Positions 5,858-12,712 of a stretch of 13,615 nucleotides of DNA are shown here, in pieces (the stretch's first letter is position 1; each line of letters begins with the position of its first letter). Under the pieces are notes generated by a model, which had not been told where the DNA came from, did not search any database, and worked only from the letters and a program-made list of their open reading frames with translations. This DNA is from Candidatus Aminicenantota bacterium (GTDB lineage Bacteria > Acidobacteriota > Aminicenantia > Aminicenantales > Aminicenantaceae): NCBI GenBank assembly GCA_030627155.1, contig DAOUSP010000016.1, positions 1 through 13,615 on the forward strand. The letters run 5' to 3'. The translations under genes were made by a program, and so were the position numbers.

Positions 5858-5868
5858 ATGGAGAAAGC
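5847..5868 (+). repeat. 11-bp tandem duplication at the DUF1573 start
   Basis: ATGGAGAAAGC occurs twice in direct succession (5847-5857, 5858-5868). Each copy contains an ATG and a GGAGA ribosome-site-like string. Because 11 is not a multiple of three, the first ATG opens a separate eight-codon frame whose TGA stop (5871-5873) overlaps an in-frame ATG of the main gene (5870). Confidence 0.85.
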
Positions 5869-6652
5869 AATGAATCAACACAGCAAAAAACACAAAACAA
5901 AGATCTATTTAGGTGTCATTGGGGGCATTCTTTTGATTGCTTGTTTCTTGCTGGCTGAAAATGGTGCTCGGATAAAATTCAATGAAGAATCCTGGGATTT
6001 CGGCAGAGTAAAACAAGGAAAGATTCTTACCCATGTGTTTGTATTTCAAAATGTGGGGGATGCTCCTCTTGTTATAAAAAAAGTTCATACCTCCTGTGGA
6101 TGTACGGCAGCTTTAGTCTCAAATAAAAACATTGCGCCAGGCAAAAAAGGGGAGATAAAGGCAACTTTTAACACAAAAGGGTATGAAGGAGATGTTTCAA
6201 AGGATATTTATGTGGAATCGAACGATTCTGAGCACCCTCGAGCGCAGCTCACAGTCTCTGCTTCGATCGATGTGCCTCCCCGTCCAAAAATAGACTTGGG
6301 CCATTATAGTGTTGATTTAGGTTTAATATTGGAGACAGAATCTATCCAGACTCAAGCAAGAATCCGCAATAAGGGAGAGCTGGAACTCCAGGTTGAACTT
6401 TCCCATAGAGATGCATCTTTTTTTCTTGGGAAAAAGAAGATAACTTCTCCTGTAAAAATCGCCTCAGGGAAAGAAGTTGTAATTGATATAAAAATTTCCC
6501 CGCAGAAAAGAAGAGGCATGATAAGGGAGTATATCTTGCTGAAATCTAATGACCCGATGAGGCCTAATCTTTCTTTATACATCAGTGGCTACATTGTGAC
6601 AAAGGAACAGCTAAGGGAACTTTTTAAGAAATACAAGGACATTCTAAATTAA
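5858..6652 (+). CDS. DUF1573 domain protein, membrane-anchored or exported
   Basis: 264 residues. After a basic N-terminus, residues 16-33 (IYLGVIGGILLIACFLLA) form one hydrophobic segment, either a signal anchor or an uncleaved export signal. The DUF1573 domain spans about 39-137: the opening INF-like strand with WDFGRVKQG, FVFQNVGDAPLVIKKV, the hallmark SCGCT (C80, C82), APGKKGEIKATFNTKG, and IYVESND. A second, Ig/MSP-like beta domain without the CGC motif follows (about 145-247, ending PNLSLYISGYIV). DUF1573 proteins are widespread in Gram-negative bacteria and lack an agreed function; the fold suggests extracytoplasmic protein-protein contact. ATG at 5858 gives the full frame, but ATG at 5870 (Met5) has better ribosome-site spacing and may be the true start. 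First gene of a unit with yggT and yggU. Confidence 0.85.
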   Translation: MEKAMNQHSKKHKTKIYLGVIGGILLIACFLLAENGARIKFNEESWDFGRVKQGKILTHVFVFQNVGDAPLVIKKVHTSCGCTAALVSNKNIAPGKKGEIKATFNTKGYEGDVSKDIYVESNDSEHPRAQLTVSASIDVPPRPKIDLGHYSVDLGLILETESIQTQARIRNKGELELQVELSHRDASFFLGKKKITSPVKIASGKEVVIDIKISPQKRRGMIREYILLKSNDPMRPNLSLYISGYIVTKEQLRELFKKYKDILN

Positions 6653-6706
6653 GAATGAGATAATTTTGTGGCGAATAAATGATAAAGAAATGAAGGGTGA
6701 AGAAAA

Positions 6707-7030
6707 ATGGTTTTATTTGCAAATTTTTTAATTGCTATAGCAAAGGTTATCCATATCATCTTGATAACATATATCTGGATTATCATTATAAGAGCAATCC
6801 TTTCTTGGATTCCTGTCCCTTCCCTCCATTCTTTTGCTGTTATCCTTTTTTATTTGACTGAACCTGTCTTGAGGCCATTTCGCCGAATTGCACCTCCTTA
6901 TAAACTTGGAGGTATTGATATAAGCCCAATTATCGTCATTTTACTGATTATATTTCTGGATTCTTTTCTTGTGAAATCGATATCTATTTATGGCATGCAG
7001 CTTCTAAAACAGCAGATGTGGATTTTTTAG
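6707..7030 (+). CDS. yggT: YggT family integral membrane protein
   Basis: 107 residues with two hydrophobic stretches (about 5-33 and 73-91) flanking the family signature LTEPVLRPFRRIAPPYKLGGIDISPI. This hallmark, with the preceding ILSWIPVP, makes the assignment firm. YggT proteins are small inner-membrane proteins whose molecular job is not well defined; they have been linked to osmotic tolerance and, in other lineages, sit beside cell-division and SepF-type genes. The ATG at 6707 is preceded by a GAAGGGTGAAG purine stretch. It lies 54 bp after the DUF1573 gene and 46 bp before yggU, the usual yggT-yggU order. Confidence 0.9.
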   Translation: MVLFANFLIAIAKVIHIILITYIWIIIIRAILSWIPVPSLHSFAVILFYLTEPVLRPFRRIAPPYKLGGIDISPIIVILLIIFLDSFLVKSISIYGMQLLKQQMWIF

Positions 7031-7076
7031 CCCAAAAGATTTTATTTTTTATGCAAAACAAAGCAAAAGGAAACCA

Positions 7077-7352
7077 GTGAAAGAGAAAAAACCTGGTAGA
7101 GTTCTAATTAACGTTAAGATCCAGCCAAAATCCCGCAAGCGTTCCATCGAGAGAATCGGCTTAGATGAATACAAAGTACGAGTCCTTGCACCTCCTGCCA
7201 AAGGAGAAGCCAACAAAGAGGTTATTCAAATAATCGCATCTTATTTCGATATTCCTCCTTCCCGGGTTTCAATCCTTAAAGGCCTGGCGTCCCGCAATAA
7301 AGTGGTTGCAATTCATTTGGGGGACAAGCGGATTCTTGGGAAAAATACATAA
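7077..7352 (+). CDS. yggU: YggU/DUF167 family protein
   Basis: 91 residues with the complete family pattern: VKIQPKSRKRSI near the N-terminus, YKVRVLAPPAKGEANKEVIQIIA (about 28-50), PSRVSILKGLASRNKVVAI (56-74). Members fold as a small alpha/beta domain of unknown function. The start is GTG at 7077, supported by AAAAGG with 6-base spacing; the ATG at 7051 is in a frame that stops after nine codons. Last gene of the DUF1573-yggT-yggU run, followed after 36 bp by a strong hairpin. Confidence 0.9.
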   Translation: MKEKKPGRVLINVKIQPKSRKRSIERIGLDEYKVRVLAPPAKGEANKEVIQIIASYFDIPPSRVSILKGLASRNKVVAIHLGDKRILGKNT

Positions 7353-7388
7353 ATTTCGGGAGAAAAGTTGTCCTATTGTACCAATTGT

Positions 7389-7413
7389 AAAATTGGGGAC
7401 AGTCCCCAATTTT
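7389..7413 (+). terminator. Perfect 12-bp inverted repeat, possible terminator after yggU
   Basis: Arms AAAATTGGGGAC and GTCCCCAATTTT around a single A, so the helix would open by two pairs to make a workable loop. The 3' arm ends in TTTT and a T-rich tract follows (7421-7434). This fits a Rho-independent terminator working in both directions, though the exact symmetry also suggests a mobile or dispersed palindrome. It separates the yggU unit from the stress-protein unit. Confidence 0.6.
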
Positions 7414-7416
7414 AAC

Positions 7417-7444
7417 TTGTGTTTTTTATTTTTCTTGTTAAAAT
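7417..7444 (+). promoter_or_regulatory. Possible promoter for the usp-dprA-topA run
   Basis: TTGTGT (7417-7422) and TAAAAT (7439-7444) with a 16-bp spacer, placing the start near 7451 and leaving a leader of about 28 nt. The -35 is weak. Its position directly after the hairpin supports it. Confidence 0.35.
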
Positions 7445-7454
7445 ATTTTTGAAG

Positions 7455-7469
7455 CTTGATCTTATCAAG
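7455..7469 (+). promoter_or_regulatory. Small hairpin overlapping the usp ribosome-binding site
   Basis: CTTGAT, loop CTT, ATCAAG. The 3' arm covers the first three bases of AAGGAG (7467-7472), the Shine-Dalgarno of the stress-protein gene. The stem is only 6 bp and mostly A/T, so it would melt easily, which could give a temperature-sensitive effect or no effect at all. Confidence 0.3.
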
Positions 7470-7478
7470 GAGAGTCAA

Positions 7479-8357
7479 ATGTCAAATTTCTTGAAAAAGA
7501 TACTTTGGGCTACTGATTTTTCTGATGAAGCACAGGAAGCCCTTATTTATGCAAATGCCTTCGCCGAGACTTTTAAGGCAGATCTTTTAGCTTTACATGT
7601 GATTCCTGATTTCTCGCCTGCACTTTACAATGTAGCCACAGCTATAAAGGGTGAGTTAGTGCAAAAAGTAGATTTCTTAAAAACAGACGTCACGAAACGC
7701 CTGAACACACTAAAGAGGAAAAAAGGAATTTCCTTTAAAGTTCTTGTAAAAGAAGGAACTGCCGCAAAGATGATTGTAGAAACTGCACAAAATGAAAAGG
7801 CAGATCTCATTGTCATAGGGAAACGAGGAGAATCTGCCATAGAGAAGCTTTTTCTCGGAAGTGTGGCAAACCATATATTGAGAAGTTCTTCTGTTCCTGT
7901 TCTTGTAACAAAGAAAAAGAAGGGAAAGCCAAGATTTAAAAATATACTTGTCCCGACAGATTTCTCTGAACAGGAGGAAGTTGAAAGGGACTATGCATGG
8001 AAGGTAGCCAAGGGATTCGATGCTGATTTGACTCTTCTTCATGTTCTGGAACTTCATGACTATGAGTTCTCTCCAAGAGTCCTTGATGAAATGTTTGACT
8101 CTGTCCTAAAAAGGCTGAAAAGACGGAAGAAAAGAGAAAAAGAAGACATCAAGGTCTCTGAAGATGTTTACAGGGCTATCAATGCAGCCCTCGGAATCGT
8201 TGATTATGCAGAAACTCATAAGATGGATTTGATTGTTATGTCTACTTATGTACATAGCAAGCTGGAGAGGTTTTTCCTGGGAAGCACCGCTGAAAAAGTC
8301 ATTTCTTACAGCCATATACCTATTCTTGCGATTCCTCCTTTATATCCTTCGAAATAA
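7479..8357 (+). CDS. Tandem-domain universal stress protein (UspA family)
   Basis: 292 residues made of two UspA domains, about 5-144 and 154-287. Each opens with the family strand (ILWATDFS, ILVPTDFS). Domain 1 has the nucleotide-binding pattern G-x2-G-x9-G-S intact (G114, G117, G127, S128 in GKRGESAIEKLFLGS), so it should bind ATP. In domain 2 the matching stretch is STYVHSKLERFFLGST: the first two glycines are Ser255 and Val258, so ATP binding there is doubtful. Tandem Usp proteins are cytoplasmic and associated with stress survival. The start is ATG at 7479 behind AAGGAGA; an upstream in-frame start at 7419 would lie inside promoter sequence. dprA begins two bases after the stop, an unusual partner for a Usp gene. 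Confidence 0.9.
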   Translation: MSNFLKKILWATDFSDEAQEALIYANAFAETFKADLLALHVIPDFSPALYNVATAIKGELVQKVDFLKTDVTKRLNTLKRKKGISFKVLVKEGTAAKMIVETAQNEKADLIVIGKRGESAIEKLFLGSVANHILRSSSVPVLVTKKKKGKPRFKNILVPTDFSEQEEVERDYAWKVAKGFDADLTLLHVLELHDYEFSPRVLDEMFDSVLKRLKRRKKREKEDIKVSEDVYRAINAALGIVDYAETHKMDLIVMSTYVHSKLERFFLGSTAEKVISYSHIPILAIPPLYPSK

Positions 8358-8359
8358 AA

Positions 8360-9466
8360 GTGGAGGAAAATCTTAAGTATTGGGTCGCCTTAAACCTCAT
8401 TCTGGCAGAAAGATTAAAATTAACCCAAAAAATCCTTCAGCATTTTCCTTCTGTCCAGGAGATTTTCAAGGCACATGCAGAGGATTTTGTTGAAATTGGT
8501 GTTGAACAGAAGATCGTCGATGCCTTGGCTTCGCGAAAAGTTCTTGATAAGGCAGATAAGGTCATTGACAGTGTTTATAAAAAAGGTTATACAATCGTCA
8601 CTATAGAGGACAACCGGTACCCGGAGTATTTGAGAGAAATTTTCGATCCGCCTATCGTCCTTTATTGTGCGGGACAGGTTGAGATTCTCAAAGAGCCAGC
8701 AGTGTCCATTGTAGGAACAAGAAATCCCACTCCGTATGGAAGGGCTGTTGCTGAAAGATTGGCTCATGATTTGGCAGTTCGAGGAGTCGTTGTTGTCAGT
8801 GGATTAGCCCGGGGAATTGATTCAGTGGCCCATTGGGGAGCACTGAAAGGAGGAAAAACTGTAGCTGTGTTAGGTTCAGGGTTAGATAACATCTATCCGA
8901 GGGAAAATCGCCGTCTTTTTAATTCCATCATAGAGAATGGAGCAGTGGTATCTGAATTTCCTTTGAAAAGCCCACCATTAGGGCTTCACTTTCCAATAAG
9001 GAACAGGATCATCAGCGGGTTGTCTTTAGCTACTATTATAGTGGAAGCGGCTCGAAGAAGCGGGTCTCTAATTTCTGCCAGGTTAGCCTTGGAGCAAAAC
9101 AGGGAGGTAATGGCCGTCCCTGGAAATATCACATCAGAAATGAGCCAGGGGACAAATTGGCTGCTTCAAGCAGGTGCAAAACTTGTAGAAGGATGGGAAG
9201 ATGTAGCCATGGAATTTCCTTCTCCTTTAAAAGAACACCTTCTGTCTCAGAAAGAAGCAAAAGACACAAAACTTCCAGATATGAACATGCCTGAGAAAGA
9301 GATTTATGAATTTCTAAAACCAGATGAGTTGATACATATCGATGAGATTGTAGAGAAAAGTGAATTGTCAGTCTCTGAAGTTCTGACTCATTTGCTTAAT
9401 TTAGAGTTAAAAGGTTGGATTTCCCAAAGACCTGGAAAATACTTTTCAAGGAATTTATCATGTTAA
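8360..9466 (+). CDS. dprA: DprA/Smf DNA-processing protein
   Basis: Binds single-stranded DNA and helps load RecA during natural transformation; in non-transforming bacteria its role is less clear. 368 residues: an N-terminal helical region (about 1-75), then the Rossmann-like core (113-283) with VSIVGTRNP, SGLARGIDSVAH (147-158), AVLGSGLDNIYPREN, FPIRNRIISGLS (211-222), GSLISARLA (235-243) and AVPGN (252-256). A C-terminal winged-helix DprA domain follows (about 308-366, IYEFLKPDELIHIDEIVEKS...). All core motifs are intact. The start is GTG at 8360, two bases after the stress-protein stop, with no clear ribosome site of its own, suggesting coupled translation. Its stop overlaps the topA start by 7 bp. 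Confidence 0.95.
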   Translation: MEENLKYWVALNLILAERLKLTQKILQHFPSVQEIFKAHAEDFVEIGVEQKIVDALASRKVLDKADKVIDSVYKKGYTIVTIEDNRYPEYLREIFDPPIVLYCAGQVEILKEPAVSIVGTRNPTPYGRAVAERLAHDLAVRGVVVVSGLARGIDSVAHWGALKGGKTVAVLGSGLDNIYPRENRRLFNSIIENGAVVSEFPLKSPPLGLHFPIRNRIISGLSLATIIVEAARRSGSLISARLALEQNREVMAVPGNITSEMSQGTNWLLQAGAKLVEGWEDVAMEFPSPLKEHLLSQKEAKDTKLPDMNMPEKEIYEFLKPDELIHIDEIVEKSELSVSEVLTHLLNLELKGWISQRPGKYFSRNLSC

Positions 9467-11733
9467 AACGATTGGTTATTGTAGAATCTCCTGCGAAGGC
9501 CAAAACTATCAACCGTTATTTAGGGACTCATTTCAAGGTTATGGCTTCTATGGGGCATGTTCGCGACCTTCCAAAGAGCAGTTTAGGGGTGGATGTGGAG
9601 GAGAATTTTAAGCCGTATTATAAAATCATTGAAGAACGAAAAGCTACTGTGGCTCAGCTCCAAAAGGCAGCCAGGGAAGCCGAACAAGTATTTTTAGCTG
9701 CAGACCCTGACCGTGAAGGGGAAGCTATTTGCTGGCATCTTTATGAAATCCTTAAGAAATACAATCCAAAAATTAACCGGGTTCTTTTTCATGAAATTAC
9801 ACAAAAAGCTATCGAGGAGGCATTTAAAGATTTGCACGATTTGGATCGGGAGAAAATCAATGCCCAGCAGACAAGAAGGATTCTGGACCGGCTGGTTGGT
9901 TATCTCATCAGCCCGCTTCTTTGGAAAAAGATAGGGCGAAGGTTGAGTGCTGGTCGTGTGCAGTCGATTGTATTAAGACTAATATGTGAGAGGGAAAAAG
10001 ATATCAGGAACTTTGTCCAGGAAGAATATTGGACGATTACAGCCGAACTCCAGGCATGCCAACCTCCAGACTTTAAAGCCAACTTGGTAAAAATCGCAGG
10101 GAAAAAAGCAGAGATTAAGGATGGGAAAAAAGCAGAGAAAATTGCGTCTGAATTAAGGCCTCTGCCTTTCCAATTGTCCGGGATAAAAATTAAAGAAAAA
10201 AAGCGGCCTCCTTCACCTCCATATATTACCAGTACCCTCCAGCAGGATAGTTTTCGCATTTTTCGCTTCCCAGTGAAAAAGACCATGATGATTGCACAGC
10301 GGCTTTATGAAGGATTAGAGATAGGAGAGAGAGGCCTGGTTGGATTGATAACTTATATGAGGACAGATTCTGTCCGTGTTTCAAACGAAGCTATTGGGCA
10401 TGTGCGTAATTACATATCAGGAAACTATCCAAAAGAATACTTGCCCCTGAAAGCCCGTATCTATAAAAATAAAAAAAAGGTGCAGGATGCCCATGAAGCC
10501 ATCCGGCCGACATTATTTGACCTTCCGCCTGAAAAAGTCAAAGACTATCTTAAGAAAGATGAATACAAGATTTATTCTTTGATATGGAAGCGTTTTTTGG
10601 CATCCCAGATGAGTGCGGCTTTAGTTGAGGAGACAGAATTTCAGATAAAGGCATCACAATATGAATTTAAAGCAAAAGGAGAGGTTATTAAGTTCGACGG
10701 ATATTTAGTTCTTTATGCTAAACAAAATGCTTCTCTTGAAAAAAAAGAAGAGAAAGCTCTCCCAAGGGCCCAAGAGGGAGAAATGCTAAAACTGCTTGGA
10801 CTCGAGTCAAAGCAGAACTTTACACAGCCTCCTCCCCGGTATACAGAAGGCAGCCTGGTCAAAGAATTAGAAGCCAGAAGCATTGGTCGACCAAGCACTT
10901 ATGCCCCTATCATCTCGACCTTGCAGGACAGAGTGTATGTAATTAAGGAAACAGGGAAGTTTATCCCTACAGACCTTGGTATTTTTGTAACAGATTTCTT
11001 GATTAAGAATTTCCCAGATATAATGGAGTTTGAATTTACAGCACGTTTAGAAGAGGAGTTAGACCGAATTAGCGAGGGCAAGCTGGATTGGCTGGTTTAC
11101 TTGAAAGACTATTATTCTCTCCTCGATAAGGATTTAAAAGAAGCAAGGCAGACTGAAAGCGTGAAGGGGAAGGGCATACCCTTAGAAGAGAAATGTCCTC
11201 TATGCGGAAGCAATCTTGTAATCAAGGAAGGCCGCTACGGCCGGTTTAAAGCATGCTCGGGCTATCCTGCATGCAATTATAAGGAAAGTCTGGTAAAAAA
11301 AGAGGTAAAGGCCTTAGAGGAAATATGCCCTCAATGTGGAGCCCAACTTGTCATCCGTAAGGGGAAATATGGAACTTTTGTTGCTTGTTCCAATTACCCG
11401 AAATGCCGGTACATAAAGAAAGAGAGCAAGGATACAGGTGTTGCCTGTCCTCTAAAGTGCGGTGGGACGATAATCAGGAGGATAACAAGGAAGGCAAAGG
11501 TATTTTATGGATGCAGCAACTTCCCAAAGTGTAAATTTGCAACATGGGATGAGCCAGTTGAACGGTCCTGTCCGAAATGCGGACAGGAATTTCTTCTCCG
11601 CAAGAATTCCATAAAAGGGTCGCCTTATTTGTACTGTAGTAATAAAGAATGTGATTATAAAGAGGAATTGGAACCTTTGAAAATCTGGAACACTGAATCA
11701 GCAGACGTGCAAGAGCCAGAAGGAGAAGAATAA
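9460..11733 (+). CDS. topA: DNA topoisomerase I (type IA) with four C-terminal zinc ribbons
   Basis: Relaxes negative supercoils by nicking and passing one strand. 757 residues. The Toprim domain carries E9 (VIVESPAKAK) and the DPDREGE acidic triad (D82, D84, E86). The catalytic tyrosine is Y299 in GLITYMRTDSVRVS. Downstream core motifs include DAHEAIRPT and EGSLVKELEARSIGRPSTYA. From about residue 579 there are four zinc ribbons starting at C579, C623, C663 and C704, all with paired cysteines; E. coli has three of the CxxC type. ATG at 9460 was chosen because AAGGA lies 7 bases upstream and MLKRLVIVESPAKAK is the usual N-terminus; an in-frame TTG at 9415 inside dprA is unlikely. It overlaps dprA by 7 bp; dprA-topA is a common conserved pair. 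Confidence 0.97.
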   Translation: MLKRLVIVESPAKAKTINRYLGTHFKVMASMGHVRDLPKSSLGVDVEENFKPYYKIIEERKATVAQLQKAAREAEQVFLAADPDREGEAICWHLYEILKKYNPKINRVLFHEITQKAIEEAFKDLHDLDREKINAQQTRRILDRLVGYLISPLLWKKIGRRLSAGRVQSIVLRLICEREKDIRNFVQEEYWTITAELQACQPPDFKANLVKIAGKKAEIKDGKKAEKIASELRPLPFQLSGIKIKEKKRPPSPPYITSTLQQDSFRIFRFPVKKTMMIAQRLYEGLEIGERGLVGLITYMRTDSVRVSNEAIGHVRNYISGNYPKEYLPLKARIYKNKKKVQDAHEAIRPTLFDLPPEKVKDYLKKDEYKIYSLIWKRFLASQMSAALVEETEFQIKASQYEFKAKGEVIKFDGYLVLYAKQNASLEKKEEKALPRAQEGEMLKLLGLESKQNFTQPPPRYTEGSLVKELEARSIGRPSTYAPIISTLQDRVYVIKETGKFIPTDLGIFVTDFLIKNFPDIMEFEFTARLEEELDRISEGKLDWLVYLKDYYSLLDKDLKEARQTESVKGKGIPLEEKCPLCGSNLVIKEGRYGRFKACSGYPACNYKESLVKKEVKALEEICPQCGAQLVIRKGKYGTFVACSNYPKCRYIKKESKDTGVACPLKCGGTIIRRITRKAKVFYGCSNFPKCKFATWDEPVERSCPKCGQEFLLRKNSIKGSPYLYCSNKECDYKEELEPLKIWNTESADVQEPEGEE

Positions 11734-11777
11734 ATATACACTTTTTTATTGAGCGTGTTGCTAACTAAAAGGGAAAA

Positions 11778-12662
11778 ATGCGAAAAGAAATTGAGCAATT
11801 TCTGTCTTTTCTGACTCACGAAAAAAATGCTTCCAAGCATACGATCGCGAGTTATCGAACAGATTTATACCAACTGGCGGAATATCTTGGCAAGAGGAAG
11901 ATAACACTGAAGAATGTAGACAATGTGGTTTTGCGGGGGTTTCTTGCCACTCTTTATGAAAAACAGAATAAAAAATCCACTGTAGCTCGTAAACTTGCGG
12001 CAATACGTTCTTTTTTCCAGTTTTGTCTCAGAAAGAAGATTTTGGATGACAATCCTGCAAAGGTTGTCTCCACACCAAAGCAGGAAAAGCACATGCCTTC
12101 CTTCATGTCTGAGGATGAAATGTCTATGTTTTTGGATTTGCCGCAATCGAAAAAACCTCTGGATTTAAGGGATAAGGCCATCCTTGAACTTTTGTATGCC
12201 ACAGGTATCAGGGTGAGCGAGTTAGTGGGAATCGATCTTGAGGACGTAAACTTCCAGGAGAAGTTAATACGTGTTAAAGGAAAAGGCAAGAAAGAACGGC
12301 TTGTTCCATTCGGCAAGAAAGCCGAGGAAAGCATGCGGGTTTATCTTCAGTCAAGATATATTATCCATGATGGAGAAATCGACCAGGAAGCGCTTTTCCT
12401 TAATTATAAAGGACAAAGGATTACTTCACGTTCTATTGAAAGGATTGTGGATAAATATATTCAGCGCTCTGCTTTACATAGAAAAATCAGCCCTCACTCT
12501 TTACGCCATTCATTTGCGTCACATCTATTAAGCCGAGGCGCTGACCTAAGAGTGATTCAGGAGCTTTTAGGGCATGAGAGTCTTGCAACAACTCAAAAAT
12601 ACACGCATCTCGACTTAAAGAGGCTTCTTGAAGTCTACAAGAAAAGCCATCCACGCTCCTGA
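11778..12662 (+). CDS. xerC: Xer-type tyrosine recombinase (XerC-like)
   Basis: Resolves chromosome dimers at dif sites together with a partner recombinase. 294 residues, typical family length. N-terminal SAM-like core-binding domain (about 1-88), then the catalytic domain with all six residues: R145 (ATGIRVSEL), K169 (RVKGKGKKER), H240 and R243 (HSLRHSF), H266 (GHESLA), Y275 (TQKYTH). The tail VYKKSHPRS resembles XerC proteins. The position right after dprA-topA is where many bacteria keep xerC (often followed by hslVU), so a housekeeping role is more likely than an integron or phage integrase. The C/D choice rests on context and the tail. The ATG at 11778 has AAAGGGAAAA directly upstream. 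44 bp after topA. Confidence 0.9.
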   Translation: MRKEIEQFLSFLTHEKNASKHTIASYRTDLYQLAEYLGKRKITLKNVDNVVLRGFLATLYEKQNKKSTVARKLAAIRSFFQFCLRKKILDDNPAKVVSTPKQEKHMPSFMSEDEMSMFLDLPQSKKPLDLRDKAILELLYATGIRVSELVGIDLEDVNFQEKLIRVKGKGKKERLVPFGKKAEESMRVYLQSRYIIHDGEIDQEALFLNYKGQRITSRSIERIVDKYIQRSALHRKISPHSLRHSFASHLLSRGADLRVIQELLGHESLATTQKYTHLDLKRLLEVYKKSHPRS

Positions 12663-12712
12663 CTTTTTATACTCATCCCCAAATAATCCAGGATAAAGGT
12701 CGGATAAAATTT

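Noticed and set aside
11778..12662. Integrase of a mobile element with an attachment site nearby
   Set aside because: Sequence, length and the dprA-topA neighbourhood fit housekeeping XerC; no tRNA gene, direct-repeat att sites or cargo genes were seen.
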